This document shows positions 26,316 through 35,039 of a DNA stretch of 64,000 nt, in pieces. Under the pieces are notes generated by a model. The model had not been told where the DNA came from. It ran no database searches and worked only from the letters and a program-made list of their open reading frames with translations. The stretch's first letter is position 1. Each line of letters begins with the position of its first letter. Source of the stretch: Massilia norwichensis (GTDB taxonomy: Bacteria > Pseudomonadota > Gammaproteobacteria > Burkholderiales > Burkholderiaceae_D); the NCBI RefSeq assembly GCF_024753245.1, contig NZ_JANUGX010000010.1, positions 1 through 64,000 on the forward strand, in the 5' to 3' direction. The translations under genes were made by a program, and so were the position numbers.

Positions 26316-27335
26316 ATGTCGGCAATGACACGTAGGACATTGCTGGGCGCAATCGCGACCAGTCCGCTCTGGCTTCAATCCGCATGGGCCCAGCCCACGA
26401 ATCTCAAGATCTCGCACCAGTTCCCCGGCGGCAGCGTTGCCGAGGGCGACTTCCGCGACCGCCTGTGCCGCATGTTCGCGGCCGGCGTCGAGCGCCGCAC
26501 CCGGGGCAGGCTCAAATTCTCGATCTACCCGCATTCCTCGCTGATGAAGAGCGAAGACCAGATCCCGGCCCTGAGCCGCGGCCAGCTCGACATGGCGCTG
26601 GTGCCGCTCAGCTATGCCGGCAGCGACCTGCCCGAACTGAACATCGGCCTGATGCCGGGCCTGGTAACTTCCTACGAACAGGGCTACGCCTGGAAGAATG
26701 CCGAGATCGGCAAGGAATTCAACCGCATGCTGGCCGAGCGCGGCGTGGTCATCCTGAGCTGGATCTGGCAGGCCGGCGGCGCGGCCTCGCGGGGCAAGCC
26801 CATCGTCAACCCCGAAGACGCGGCCGGCCTGCGGGTGCGTGGCGGCTCGCCCGAGATGGACATGATCCTGAAGGAAGCCGGCGCCAACGTGGTCAGCATG
26901 CCGTCCAACGAAATCCGCGGCGCCATGGAAAAGGGCCAGCTCGATGCGGCCATGACCTCCTCGTCTTCGCTGATCTCCTTCCGCCTGGACGAAGTGTCGA
27001 AGTACGTGACCACCGCGCGCGGCGGCGCCTACTGGTTCATGCTGGAGCCGCTGCTGATCTCGAAGACCGCCTTCGACCGCCTGCCAAAAGATCAGCAGGC
27101 CGTGCTGATGTCGGTCGGCGCGGAGCTGGAAGCCTTTGCGCGCAAGTCGGCGCAGATGGACGATGCGGCGGTGGCGGCGCTGTTCCAGGGCAAGGGCGGC
27201 CGCACGGTCGACCTGAGCGGCGAGTCGCTGCGCAAGTGGCAGGAGATTGCGCGCGCGACGGCGTGGAAGGATTACGGGTCGCGTAACGAAAATTGTGCGA
27301 AGCTGCTGGCGCTGGCGGAAAAAACCTTGGCTTGA
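26316..27335 (+). CDS. TRAP transporter solute-binding protein, DctP family (orphan)
   Basis: A 339-residue periplasmic binding protein of tripartite ATP-independent transporters, which carry organic acids. The N-terminus has a twin-arginine-like signal (MTRRTLLGAIATSPLWLQ, cleaved near AWAQ). The fold core (LKISHQFPGGS, LDMALVPLSYAG, GLRVRGGSPEMDMILKE, IRGAMEKGQLDAA) fits DctP, with the conserved Arg of the ligand-binding site in LRVRGG. TTGGAGG precedes the ATG. No DctQ or DctM membrane subunits are adjacent, so it must use partners elsewhere or act as a sensor-associated binding protein. Confidence 0.85.
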   Translation: MSAMTRRTLLGAIATSPLWLQSAWAQPTNLKISHQFPGGSVAEGDFRDRLCRMFAAGVERRTRGRLKFSIYPHSSLMKSEDQIPALSRGQLDMALVPLSYAGSDLPELNIGLMPGLVTSYEQGYAWKNAEIGKEFNRMLAERGVVILSWIWQAGGAASRGKPIVNPEDAAGLRVRGGSPEMDMILKEAGANVVSMPSNEIRGAMEKGQLDAAMTSSSSLISFRLDEVSKYVTTARGGAYWFMLEPLLISKTAFDRLPKDQQAVLMSVGAELEAFARKSAQMDDAAVAALFQGKGGRTVDLSGESLRKWQEIARATAWKDYGSRNENCAKLLALAEKTLA

Positions 27336-27343
27336 TTGTGGCT

Positions 27344-27422
27344 CGTGGGCACGGGGTGCCCACCCTACGCCGGCACCCCGTCACCACGACCGATCACCGT
27401 AGGGTGGGGACCCGTGCCCACG
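27344..27422. repeat. Interspersed inverted repeat, complete copy
   Basis: Arms 27344-27369 (CGTGGGCACGGGGTGCCCAC...) and 27398-27422 are near-perfect reverse complements around a 28-base centre. The right arm matches the block at 27-54. It fills the gap between convergent dctP-like and moaD genes and may end both transcripts. Confidence 0.75.
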
Positions 27423-27429
27423 TTCCGCT

Positions 27430-27687
27430 TCAACCGCCCGTCACTGGCGGGAAGAAAGCCACCTCCCCACCCTCGCGAATCGCCGTCTCCGGCTCGCACA
27501 TCACATGGTTGAACGCCATGCGCAGCGCACGCTCGTGGCCCAGGGTCTCGGCCCAGACGCCGCCGCGCGCGATCAGGAATTCGCGTACCGCACCCACGGT
27601 CGATACGCCTTCGGGCAGGGTGACCGTTTCGCCGGCGGTACCGACCGCCTCGCGCACGCTGGCAAAAAATCGCAGATTGATATTCAT
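27430..27687 (-). CDS. moaD: Molybdopterin synthase sulfur carrier subunit MoaD
   Basis: An 85-residue ubiquitin-like sulfur carrier that ends in the required Gly-Gly (VAFFPPVTGG), whose C-terminus is thiocarboxylated and donates sulfur to precursor Z with MoaE. The start MNINLRFFASVREAVG is typical. It is 15 bases downstream of moeA. The usual next gene, moaE, is replaced here by a repeat and a convergent gene. Confidence 0.92.
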   Translation of the reverse strand: MNINLRFFASVREAVGTAGETVTLPEGVSTVGAVREFLIARGGVWAETLGHERALRMAFNHVMCEPETAIREGGEVAFFPPVTGG

Positions 27688-27702
27688 GTAAACCTGTAGG
27701 AC

Positions 27703-28947
27703 TCAGTGTTGCAGGAAGCTGAAGGGAATGAAGCGCACCATGTCGCCGCGCGCGATCGCCTGGCCCGGCGGACAGTCGATCAGGCCATCGGCCCACACGG
27801 TCGAGGTCAGCACGCCCGAGCCCTGGTTGGCGAACAAGTCCAGGCCGCCCTGTTCGTTGATGCGCGCGCGCAGGAACTCGTTGCGGCGGTCAGGTTTCGG
27901 CCAGTCGAAGTCGGCGCGCATCTGGATGGCGCGTGGCGCCACGTCGCCGCTCACGCCCTGCAGGCGCAGCAGGAAGGGCCGCACGAACAGCAGGAAGGTC
28001 ACGAAGCTGGACACCGGATTGCCCGGCAGGCCGAGGAAGAACGCCGAACCGCCCGCTTCGCGATTGACTTCGCCGAAGGCCAGCGGCTTGCCCGGCTTGA
28101 CGGCGATCTGCCACATGTTCAGCCGCCCTTCCGCCTCCACCGCCGGCTTGATATGGTCTTCCTCGCCGACCGAGACGCCGCCCGACGTGATGATCAGGTC
28201 GTGATCGCGGGCCGCTTCGCGCAGCGTATCGCGGGTCGCCTGCAGCGAGTCCGGCACGATGCCGTAGTCGGTGAATTCGCAGCCGAAGTTCTCCAGCAGG
28301 CCGCGCAAGGTGAAGCGGTTCGAGTTGTAGATCGCGCCCGGCTGCAGGGGCTCGCCCGGCATCGCCAGCTCGTCGCCGGTGAAGAACACGGCCACGCGCA
28401 GGCGGCGCCGCACCGGCAGCTCGGCCAGGCCCACCGATGCGGCCAGGCCCAGCTCCTGGCTGCGCAAACGGGTGCCGGCAGGCAGGATGACCGCGCCGGC
28501 GCGCACGTCCTCGCCCTGGCGGCGGATCCATTCGCCGGGCTGCGGCACGTGCCTGACGGTGACCACGTCGCCATCGAGCTCGCACTGCTCCTGCATCACC
28601 ACCGCATCGGCGCCTTCCGGAATCAGGGCGCCGGTGAAGATGCGCGCGGCGGTGCCGGGCTCCAGGTAAGTGCCGACCTGGCCGGCCGGGATGCGCTGGG
28701 CCACCTTCAGGCTGGCCGCGCCGCCGGCGCAATCCGCAGCGCGTACCGCGTAGCCATCCATCTGCGTGTTGTCGGCGCCCGGGACGTCGAGCATCGATGC
28801 CTGGTCTTCAGCCAGCACGCGGCCGTTCGCTTCGAGCGTCGGCACGCGTTCGACGCCGTCGACGGGCCGCGCCGCGGCCAGCAGGAAGTCGAGCGCCTCG
28901 CGCACCGGCATCAGGGGTTTGCGGGCCGGCGTCGCTGCGGCGTTCAT
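27703..28947 (-). CDS. moeA: Molybdopterin molybdenumtransferase MoeA
   Basis: A 414-residue enzyme inserting molybdate into adenylylated molybdopterin. Visible signatures are NTQMDGYAVRAAD (about 60-72), GTAARIFTGALIPEGADAVVMQE, the MPT-binding TSGGVSVGEEDHIK and GLPGNPVSSFVTF. The ATG has AAAGGAG 6 bases upstream and overlaps the thrC stop (28944-28947). Gene order thrC-moeA-moaD is common in Burkholderiales. Confidence 0.94.
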   Translation of the reverse strand: MNAAATPARKPLMPVREALDFLLAAARPVDGVERVPTLEANGRVLAEDQASMLDVPGADNTQMDGYAVRAADCAGGAASLKVAQRIPAGQVGTYLEPGTAARIFTGALIPEGADAVVMQEQCELDGDVVTVRHVPQPGEWIRRQGEDVRAGAVILPAGTRLRSQELGLAASVGLAELPVRRRLRVAVFFTGDELAMPGEPLQPGAIYNSNRFTLRGLLENFGCEFTDYGIVPDSLQATRDTLREAARDHDLIITSGGVSVGEEDHIKPAVEAEGRLNMWQIAVKPGKPLAFGEVNREAGGSAFFLGLPGNPVSSFVTFLLFVRPFLLRLQGVSGDVAPRAIQMRADFDWPKPDRRNEFLRARINEQGGLDLFANQGSGVLTSTVWADGLIDCPPGQAIARGDMVRFIPFSFLQH

Positions 28948-30419
28948 CGGCCGCTCCTTTCGGCGATATACGCCTTCATCAGCGCGACGTCCGGCTTCAT
29001 CACGATGAAGCGCTGCGGCAGCGCCTCGATGTTCTCGAAGCCGGCCGGGCGCGCCGCGTCCATGCCCAGCGCTTCCAGGATGGTCTCGTTGAACTTGGCG
29101 GCCAGCGCGGTCTCCAGCACGATCATCGGGATGCCCGGCTCGATGTGCTCGCGCGCGACCTTGATGCCGTCGGCGGTGTGGGTGTCGATGGTGATGTCGT
29201 AGTCGTCGAAGACTTCGCGGATGGTCGCCAGGCGGTCTTCGTGGGTCGAGCAGCCGGACACGAAACCGTATTCGGCCACGCGCTTGAATTCGTCGCCGTC
29301 GCTGCCCGGCGCGCCGGACAGGTCGAAGCCGCCCTGCGTATCGACCTTGCGGAACAGCGCGTGCGTGCGCTCGGCATCGCGGCCCACCAGGTCGTAGACG
29401 AAGCGCTCGAAGTTCGAAGCCTTCGAGATGTCCATCGACGGGCTGCTGGTGTGGAAGGTCTCGGACGGCTTGCGCACGCGGTAGACGCCGGTGCGGAAGA
29501 ACTCGTCCAGCACATTGTTCTCGTTGGTGGCCACCACCAGTTTCGCGATCGGCAGGCCCATCATGCGCGCGATGTGGCCGGCGCAGATGTTCCCGAAGTT
29601 CCCCGACGGGACCGTGAACGAGACCTTCTGCGCATTGGACGTCGTCGCCTTCAGGTAGCCGCGGAAGTAATACACCACTTGCGCGACCACGCGCGCCCAG
29701 TTGATCGAATTGACGGTGCCGATCCTGTGACGGGCCTTGAATTCGAGGTCGTTCGAGACCGCCTTGACCATGTCCTGGCAATCGTCGAACACGCCTTCGA
29801 CCGCGATGTTGAAGATGTTCGGGTCCTGCAGGCTGAACATCTGCGCGGTCTGGAACGCCGACATCTTCGCGTGCGGCGACAGCATGAAGACCTTGACCCC
29901 GCGCTTGCCGCGCATCGCGTACTCGGCGGCGCTGCCGGTATCGCCCGAGGTGGCGCCGAAGATGTTCAGCTCATCGCCGTTCTTCGCCAGCGCGTACTCG
30001 AACAGATTCCCCAGCAGCTGCATCGCCATGTCCTTGAAGGCCAGGGTCGGGCCATTCGACAGGCCCTGCAGGATCAGCTTGCCCTGCGCGCCGTCTTCGA
30101 GCACGCGCAGCGGGGTGATCTCTTCGCTCGATTCATCGGCGCGCGCGTTGCGGTAGACCTCGGGCGTGTAGGTCTTGCTGGTCAGCGCCTTCAGGTCGGC
30201 ATCGGGGATGTCGGTCGCGAACTTGCGCAGGATTTCATAGGCCAGCTCGGCGTAGGACAAGCCGCGCCAGGCATCGAGCTCGGCGCCGGTCACCTGCGGA
30301 TAGTCGGCGGGCAGATACAGGCCGCCGTCCGGCGCCAGGCCGCCCAGCAGGATGTCGGAAAAGCGCTGGGGATTGCGTGCTGCGGACGCGCTGGTCGCGC
30401 GGGTGGACACATAGTGCAT
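28944..30419 (-). CDS. thrC: Threonine synthase
   Basis: A 491-residue PLP enzyme converting O-phosphohomoserine to threonine. The PLP lysine lies in TLAFKDMAMQLLGN (about 118-131), and the phosphate/PLP loops GATSGDTGSAAEYAM and VPSGNFGNICAGH are present. It starts MHYVSTRA, as in the longer proteobacterial/yeast-type enzymes. Homoserine dehydrogenase (hom), often just upstream in Burkholderiales, is missing; the upstream gap holds a repeat and the end of sdaA. Confidence 0.95.
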   Translation of the reverse strand: MHYVSTRATSASAARNPQRFSDILLGGLAPDGGLYLPADYPQVTGAELDAWRGLSYAELAYEILRKFATDIPDADLKALTSKTYTPEVYRNARADESSEEITPLRVLEDGAQGKLILQGLSNGPTLAFKDMAMQLLGNLFEYALAKNGDELNIFGATSGDTGSAAEYAMRGKRGVKVFMLSPHAKMSAFQTAQMFSLQDPNIFNIAVEGVFDDCQDMVKAVSNDLEFKARHRIGTVNSINWARVVAQVVYYFRGYLKATTSNAQKVSFTVPSGNFGNICAGHIARMMGLPIAKLVVATNENNVLDEFFRTGVYRVRKPSETFHTSSPSMDISKASNFERFVYDLVGRDAERTHALFRKVDTQGGFDLSGAPGSDGDEFKRVAEYGFVSGCSTHEDRLATIREVFDDYDITIDTHTADGIKVAREHIEPGIPMIVLETALAAKFNETILEALGMDAARPAGFENIEALPQRFIVMKPDVALMKAYIAERSGR

Positions 30420-30513
30420 ACGGTAAGCGGGATCGAAGTTGGCGGACGTTGACTATTGATTATAGTGCGACTGCAGCAAACTTGTCTTTTTACCGTAGTT
30501 GTTCAGGTGCGAT

Positions 30514-30562
30514 GCGTGGGAACGTCATCCCAGCCCCCGGCTGGGATGACCCCACCCTACGC
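30514..30562. repeat. Palindromic repeat between sdaA and thrC
   Basis: GTCATCCCAGCC (30524-30535) and GGCTGGGATGAC (30539-30550) form a perfect 12-bp hairpin with a CCC loop. It is flanked by GCGTGGG and CCCACCCTACGC, which echo the repeats at 1-54 and 27344-27422. It abuts the sdaA stop and may end that transcript, though no T-tract follows. Confidence 0.65.
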
Positions 30563-31951
30563 TCAACACGCGGCGTGGTTGACGGTGACCACGTGGATGG
30601 CCAAACCGCCCAGCGACGTCTCCTTGTACTTGGCCTGCATGTCATAGCCGGTCTGGCGCATGGTCTCGATCACGTTGTCGAGGCTGACGAAGTGGGTGCC
30701 GTCGCCCTTCATCGCCAGCGAGGCGGCGGTGATCGCCTTGATCGCGCCCATGCCGTTGCGCTCGATGCAGGGGATCTGCACCAGGCCGCCGATCGGGTCG
30801 CAGGTCATGCCGAGATGGTGCTCGATGCCGATTTCGGCCGCGTTCTCGATGCGCTCATTGGAACCGCCGAGCGCCGCCACCAGGCCGGCCGCCGCCATTG
30901 CGCAGGCCACGCCGACCTCGCCCTGGCAGCCGATCTCGGCGCCCGAGATCGAGGCGTTCTTCTTGCACAGCATGCCGATCGCCGCCGAGGTCAGAAGGAA
31001 GTCGCGGATGCCCTTCGCCGCATCGCTCGGGCGGCAGTCTTCGGCGTAGTAGCGCAGCACCGCCGGGATGATGCCGGCCGCGCCATTGGTCGGCGCGGTC
31101 ACGACCCGGCCGCCGGCCGCGTTCTCCTCGTTGACGGCCATCGCGTACAGGGTCACGTGGTGGGTGGCGTCGTGCGGCAGTTCGTTACGGCGGTTGCCGG
31201 CGTCGCAGTGCGCCTGCTTCCAGAGGTTCGCCGCACGGCGCTTGACGTTCAGGCCGCCCGGCAGTTGGCCTTCGGTGACCAGGCCATGGGCGATACAGTC
31301 GCGCATCACCTGCCAGATGCGGTCCAGGCCCGCGTTCAGCTCTTCTTCGGTCATGCGCGCCAGCTCGTTCGCCCGCAGCATGTGCGGAATCGACAGGCCG
31401 TCCGCCCTGCCCTGCGCCAGCAGGTCGCTCATGGTATCGAAGGGGAAAGGCACGGCGGTGCCGCCCTCGCTCGGCGCCCGGCTCTGGCTTTCGCCCGCCG
31501 CGGTGATGAAGCCGCCGCCCACCGAATAATAGATGCGCTCGATGATGCTGCCGTCCGCCAGCTTGAGCACGAACTTCATGCCGTTCGGGTGCTCGGGCAG
31601 CGTCGACTGCTTGTGCCATACCAGGGAGGTAGCGTACTGGAAAGGCACTTCCTTGGTGCCGAGCAGCTTGAGCACGCCGTCCAGCTCCGCCTCGGCCAGC
31701 TTGTCCTCGACGCTGTCCGGGTCCACGCCCTGCGGGGTCTCGCCCATCAGGCCCAGGATCACCGCCTTGTCGGTGGCGTGGCCGACACCGGTCAGCGCCA
31801 GCGAACCATACAGGTGGGCTTCGACGCCGACCGCCTCGCTCAGGTCCCCGCACTCGAGCAGGAAACGGCGCGCGGCGACCATCGGGCCGACCGTGTGCGA
31901 GCTCGATGGGCCGATGCCGATCTTGAATAGGTCAAATACGCTCATATCCAT
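30563..31951 (-). CDS. sdaA: L-serine ammonia-lyase, iron-sulfur type
   Basis: A 462-residue single-chain L-serine dehydratase that deaminates serine to pyruvate with a 4Fe-4S cluster. The N-terminal beta domain begins [20 protein letters not shown]. In the alpha domain the cluster cysteines are seen in [13 protein letters not shown] and [14 protein letters not shown]. The start at 31951 has CAGGAG 7 bases upstream; an ATG two codons later is possible. It follows tdh by 25 bases, so the operon is kbl-tdh-sdaA, draining threonine and serine into central metabolism. Confidence 0.95.
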   Translation of the reverse strand: MDMSVFDLFKIGIGPSSSHTVGPMVAARRFLLECGDLSEAVGVEAHLYGSLALTGVGHATDKAVILGLMGETPQGVDPDSVEDKLAEAELDGVLKLLGTKEVPFQYATSLVWHKQSTLPEHPNGMKFVLKLADGSIIERIYYSVGGGFITAAGESQSRAPSEGGTAVPFPFDTMSDLLAQGRADGLSIPHMLRANELARMTEEELNAGLDRIWQVMRDCIAHGLVTEGQLPGGLNVKRRAANLWKQAHCDAGNRRNELPHDATHHVTLYAMAVNEENAAGGRVVTAPTNGAAGIIPAVLRYYAEDCRPSDAAKGIRDFLLTSAAIGMLCKKNASISGAEIGCQGEVGVACAMAAAGLVAALGGSNERIENAAEIGIEHHLGMTCDPIGGLVQIPCIERNGMGAIKAITAASLAMKGDGTHFVSLDNVIETMRQTGYDMQAKYKETSLGGLAIHVVTVNHAAC

Positions 31952-31976
31952 GAGCTGTCTCCTGAAAAATCTTTTT

Positions 31977-32933
31977 TTAGGCTGTCTGCCCGACGTCGAC
32001 GTTTTCCAGCATGTCCGCCACCATCTCTTCAACCCCGATCCGCGCCTTCCAGCCCCAGTCGGCGGTCGCGCGCGCATCGTCCAGGCTCTTCGGCCAGGAA
32101 TCGGCGATCTGCTGGCGGCTGTCCGGCTTGTAGGCGATCTCGAAAGCCGGCAGCTTCGCCTGGATCGCGGCGGCCAGTTCGCGCGGGTTGAAGGACACGC
32201 CGGCCACGTTGTACGAGGAGCGGATCGCGACCGCATCAAGCGGCGCATCCATCAGTTCGATGGTGGCGCGGATCGCGTCCGGCATGTAGATCATCGGCAG
32301 CGTGGTTTCCGGGCCCAGGAAGCACTCGTAGGTCTCGCCCTTCAGCGCCGAGTGGAAGATGGCGATCGCATAGTCGGTGGTGCCGCCGCCCGGAGGCGAT
32401 TTGAAGCTGATGATGCCCGGGTAGCGGATGCTGCGCACGTCGACGCCATATTTGGCGTGGTAGTACTCGCACAGGCGCTCGCCGGCCAGCTTGCTGATGC
32501 CGTAGATCGAGGTCGGGTCCATCACCGTGTACTGCGGGGTGTTCTCGGCCGGGGTGTTCGGACCGAAGGCGGCGATCGACGACGGCCAGAACACCTTCAG
32601 CGGCTTGCCGGCTTCGACGCGCGCCTTGGCGATTTCCAGGATGTTCAGCAGGCCGTCCATGTTCAGGCTCCAGGCCTTCAGCGGGGCTTTCTCGCCGGTG
32701 GCCGACAGCAGCGCGGCCAGTTGGTAGACCTGGGTGATCTCTTCCTCGGCGATGATGCGGGCCACGGCATCGCGGTCCATCACGTCGAGGCGGGTATAGC
32801 GCGCCGCGCCGTAGACGTTGGCTTCGCCGATGTCGGAGGCGATGACGTTTTGCGCGCCGTGCTGTTCCGCCAGCGCGGTCACGAGTTCACTGCCGATCTG
32901 GCCGTTGGCGCCGATGATGAGGATGCGTTCCAT
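31977..32933 (-). CDS. L-threonine 3-dehydrogenase, short-chain dehydrogenase type
   Basis: A 318-residue NAD-dependent SDR/epimerase-fold enzyme oxidising threonine to 2-amino-3-ketobutyrate. The NAD motif GANGQIGSEL (about 8-17), catalytic YGISK (Tyr and Lys, about 143-147) and the substrate loop SPPGGGTTDYAIAIF are visible. This matches the animal/bacterial SDR-type TDH rather than the zinc-type E. coli Tdh. It lies 18 bases downstream of kbl, whose product uses the unstable intermediate directly, which strongly supports the call over a generic epimerase. Confidence 0.9.
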   Translation of the reverse strand: MERILIIGANGQIGSELVTALAEQHGAQNVIASDIGEANVYGAARYTRLDVMDRDAVARIIAEEEITQVYQLAALLSATGEKAPLKAWSLNMDGLLNILEIAKARVEAGKPLKVFWPSSIAAFGPNTPAENTPQYTVMDPTSIYGISKLAGERLCEYYHAKYGVDVRSIRYPGIISFKSPPGGGTTDYAIAIFHSALKGETYECFLGPETTLPMIYMPDAIRATIELMDAPLDAVAIRSSYNVAGVSFNPRELAAAIQAKLPAFEIAYKPDSRQQIADSWPKSLDDARATADWGWKARIGVEEMVADMLENVDVGQTA

Positions 32934-32951
32934 GCTTTACCTATTTCTGTT

Positions 32952-34154
32952 TTAGTTCTTAATGATGCCCAGCTCGCGGCCGGCTTGTTCGAATGCCTTC
33001 AGCACGGTGTCGAGCTGTTCGCGGGTGTGCGCCGCCGACAGCTGCACGCGCACGCGCGCCTGGCCCATCGGCACCACCGGGTAGAAGAAGCCCGACAGCA
33101 GCACGCCCAGTTCGAACATGCGGGCTGCGAATTTCTGCGCCACCGGCGCGTCGAACAGCATCACCGGCACCACCGGGTGGGTGCCCGGCTTGATGGTGAA
33201 GCCGATGCGCTCGATCTCCTTGCGGAAGTAGGCGGTGTTCTCGTGCAGGCGGTCGCGCAGTTCGGTGCTTTTACTGATGCGGTCCAGCACGGCCAGCGAG
33301 GCGCCGGCGATCATCGGCGCCAGGCTGTTCGAGAACAGGTAGGGGCGCGACTTCTGGCGCAGGGTTTCGATGACTTCCTTGCGGCCGGAGGTGAAGCCGC
33401 CCATCGCGCCGCCCAGGGCCTTGCCCAGGGTGCCGGTGATGATGTCGATCTTGCCCATCACGTTGAAGTGCTCGTGGGTGCCGCGGCCGGTCTTGCCCAT
33501 GAAGCCGGAGGCGTGCGACTCGTCGATCATGGTCAGGGCGCCGTATTTCTCGGCCAGCTCGACGATCTTGTCCAGCTGGGCGATGGTGCCGTCCATCGAG
33601 AAGGCGCCGTCGGTGACGATGATCTTGTGGCGCTTGCCGGCGTCGGTGGCGGCGATCAGCTGCTTTTCCAGGTCCGCCATGTCGTTGTTGGCGTAGCGGT
33701 AGCGCGCGGCCTTGCACAGGCGGATGCCGTCGATGATCGAAGCGTGGTTCAGGGCGTCCGAGATGATCGCGTCGTTCTCGTCGAACAGCGGCTCGAACAC
33801 GCCGCCGTTGGCATCGAAAGCCGCGGCGTACAGGATGGTGTCTTCGGTGCCGAGGAATTCGGACAGCTTCTGCTCCAGTTCCTTGTGCACGGTCTGGGTG
33901 CCGCAGATGAAGCGCACCGAGGACAGGCCATAGCCGTATTTTTCCAGCGCGGCGGCGGCGGCCTTCTGGGTTTCCGGATCGCCCGACAGGCCGAGGTAGT
34001 TATTGGCGCACATGTTGATCAGCGTGCGGCCATCGGCGGCCACGACTTCGGCGCCCTGGCGCGATGCGATCACGCGTTCGGGCTTGAACAGTCCCTCGGT
34101 CTGCAGCGTGTCGAGCTTCGTCTGGAGGGCGCTATAGAATGCCTGGTCGCTCAT
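32952..34154 (-). CDS. kbl: Glycine C-acetyltransferase (2-amino-3-ketobutyrate CoA ligase)
   Basis: A 400-residue PLP enzyme of the alpha-oxoamine synthase family, splitting 2-amino-3-ketobutyrate with CoA into glycine and acetyl-CoA. Signatures include INMCANNYLGLSGDPE, the cofactor Asp/His region MIDESHASGFMGKTGRG, and the PLP lysine in IITGTLGKALGGAMGGF. The start MSDQAFYSALQ at 34154 has GAGGAA upstream; an in-frame start 7 codons earlier is less likely. It is the first gene of kbl-tdh-sdaA and is preceded by three operator-like palindromes. Confidence 0.95.
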   Translation of the reverse strand: MSDQAFYSALQTKLDTLQTEGLFKPERVIASRQGAEVVAADGRTLINMCANNYLGLSGDPETQKAAAAALEKYGYGLSSVRFICGTQTVHKELEQKLSEFLGTEDTILYAAAFDANGGVFEPLFDENDAIISDALNHASIIDGIRLCKAARYRYANNDMADLEKQLIAATDAGKRHKIIVTDGAFSMDGTIAQLDKIVELAEKYGALTMIDESHASGFMGKTGRGTHEHFNVMGKIDIITGTLGKALGGAMGGFTSGRKEVIETLRQKSRPYLFSNSLAPMIAGASLAVLDRISKSTELRDRLHENTAYFRKEIERIGFTIKPGTHPVVPVMLFDAPVAQKFAARMFELGVLLSGFFYPVVPMGQARVRVQLSAAHTREQLDTVLKAFEQAGRELGIIKN

Positions 34155-34203
34155 TGTCTTCCTCGTCCTTGTCATTTGGTGGCGGATGTTGTACCGTTGA
34201 TCC

Positions 34204-34258
34204 GTTCGATGTAGTGAACTGAGTTCTTTATCTCGAACAGAAATTCAATATATCGAAT
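34204..34258. promoter_or_regulatory. Three tandem 16-bp palindromic operator sites
   Basis: The sites are GTTCGATGTAGTGAAC (34204-34219), GTTCTTTATCTCGAAC (34223-34238) and ATTCAATATATCGAAT (34243-34258), consensus RTTC-N8-GAAY. They are spaced 19 and 20 bases start to start, about two helical turns, so proteins would bind the same DNA face. They lie between kbl and the divergent XRE-cupin regulator gene. Binding by that regulator is inferred. Confidence 0.7.
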
Positions 34259-34307
34259 CTTACTCCCGGCTATCACAGTTGGCAAGCAAGTCGGCAAACA
34301 AGTCCAA

Positions 34308-34904
34308 ATGAATAAAATGGTAAGCACCCTGACGCCCGCCGCCCCGGCGAGCGCACCGCCCGAAGTCGGCGCCACCCTGCAGCGCCTGCGCCTGGCGCGC
34401 GGCCTGACGCTGGAAGACCTGTCGCGCATCGCCGGCGTGTCCAAGTCCATGCTGTCGCAGATCGAGCGCGAAAAGGCGAATCCGACCATCGCCATCACCT
34501 GGCGCCTGGCGAATGCGCTTGGGGTGCAGATCGGCGAACTGCTGTCCTCCGAAGTACGCAGCAGCGACATGATCCGCGTGGTCGACGCCCACGAGATCCC
34601 GACCCTGCCCGGCGCCCACGCCGGCTATTCGCTGCGCATCCTCGGCCCGATGGACCTGGCGGGCAAGTACGAGTGGTACGAACTGACGCTGGCGCCGGGC
34701 GGCGAACTGGCTTCGCAGCCGCACGATCCGGGCACCAGCGAACACCTGACGGTCCTGAGCGGCGCGGTCGAACTCGAAGTGGGCCTGGAAAAGAAGCGCG
34801 TCAAGCATGGCGCGACGGCGCGCTACCCGGCGGACGTCGCGCACACCATCCGCAATGCCGGCAAGACGGAGGCGAAAGCCCTGATGGTGGTGGTGCACCG
34901 TTGA
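34308..34904 (+). CDS. XRE-cupin transcriptional regulator of threonine/serine catabolism
   Basis: A 198-residue regulator with an N-terminal helix-turn-helix domain (about 22-80, LEDLSRIAGVSKSMLSQIER) and a C-terminal cupin domain (about 110-195, HDPGTSEHLTVLSGAVELEV). Such proteins sense small metabolites through the cupin. Divergent placement from kbl-tdh-sdaA with palindromes between suggests it controls that operon and itself. A tandem 12-base direct repeat (GGCAAGCAAGTC / GGCAAACAAGTC, 34281-34304) lies right before the ATG and there is no Shine-Dalgarno site. An in-frame ATG 9 bases later also lacks one. Confidence 0.88.
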   Translation: MNKMVSTLTPAAPASAPPEVGATLQRLRLARGLTLEDLSRIAGVSKSMLSQIEREKANPTIAITWRLANALGVQIGELLSSEVRSSDMIRVVDAHEIPTLPGAHAGYSLRILGPMDLAGKYEWYELTLAPGGELASQPHDPGTSEHLTVLSGAVELEVGLEKKRVKHGATARYPADVAHTIRNAGKTEAKALMVVVHR

Positions 34905-35039
34905 GTTGTTGTTGTTACTGAACAATAGCGCAGTAGACAAGTGCACCAAAAGGGTGACAGTTAAAGCTCGGCAAACTATGATGCTCCGTTGCAATTAATT
35001 CGCAGCGCGGCGGGCCGTGCGCGATGTCGGAGCGTCCAC

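Noticed and set aside
30524..30550. Terminator of the kbl-tdh-sdaA operon
   Set aside because: Strong stem but no T-tract on either strand and repeat-family flanks; recorded as a repeat instead, though it may still stop transcription.
31533..34214. 893-codon plus-strand frame opposite sdaA, tdh and kbl
   Set aside because: Spans three clear genes and two gene boundaries on the other strand; no recognisable protein.
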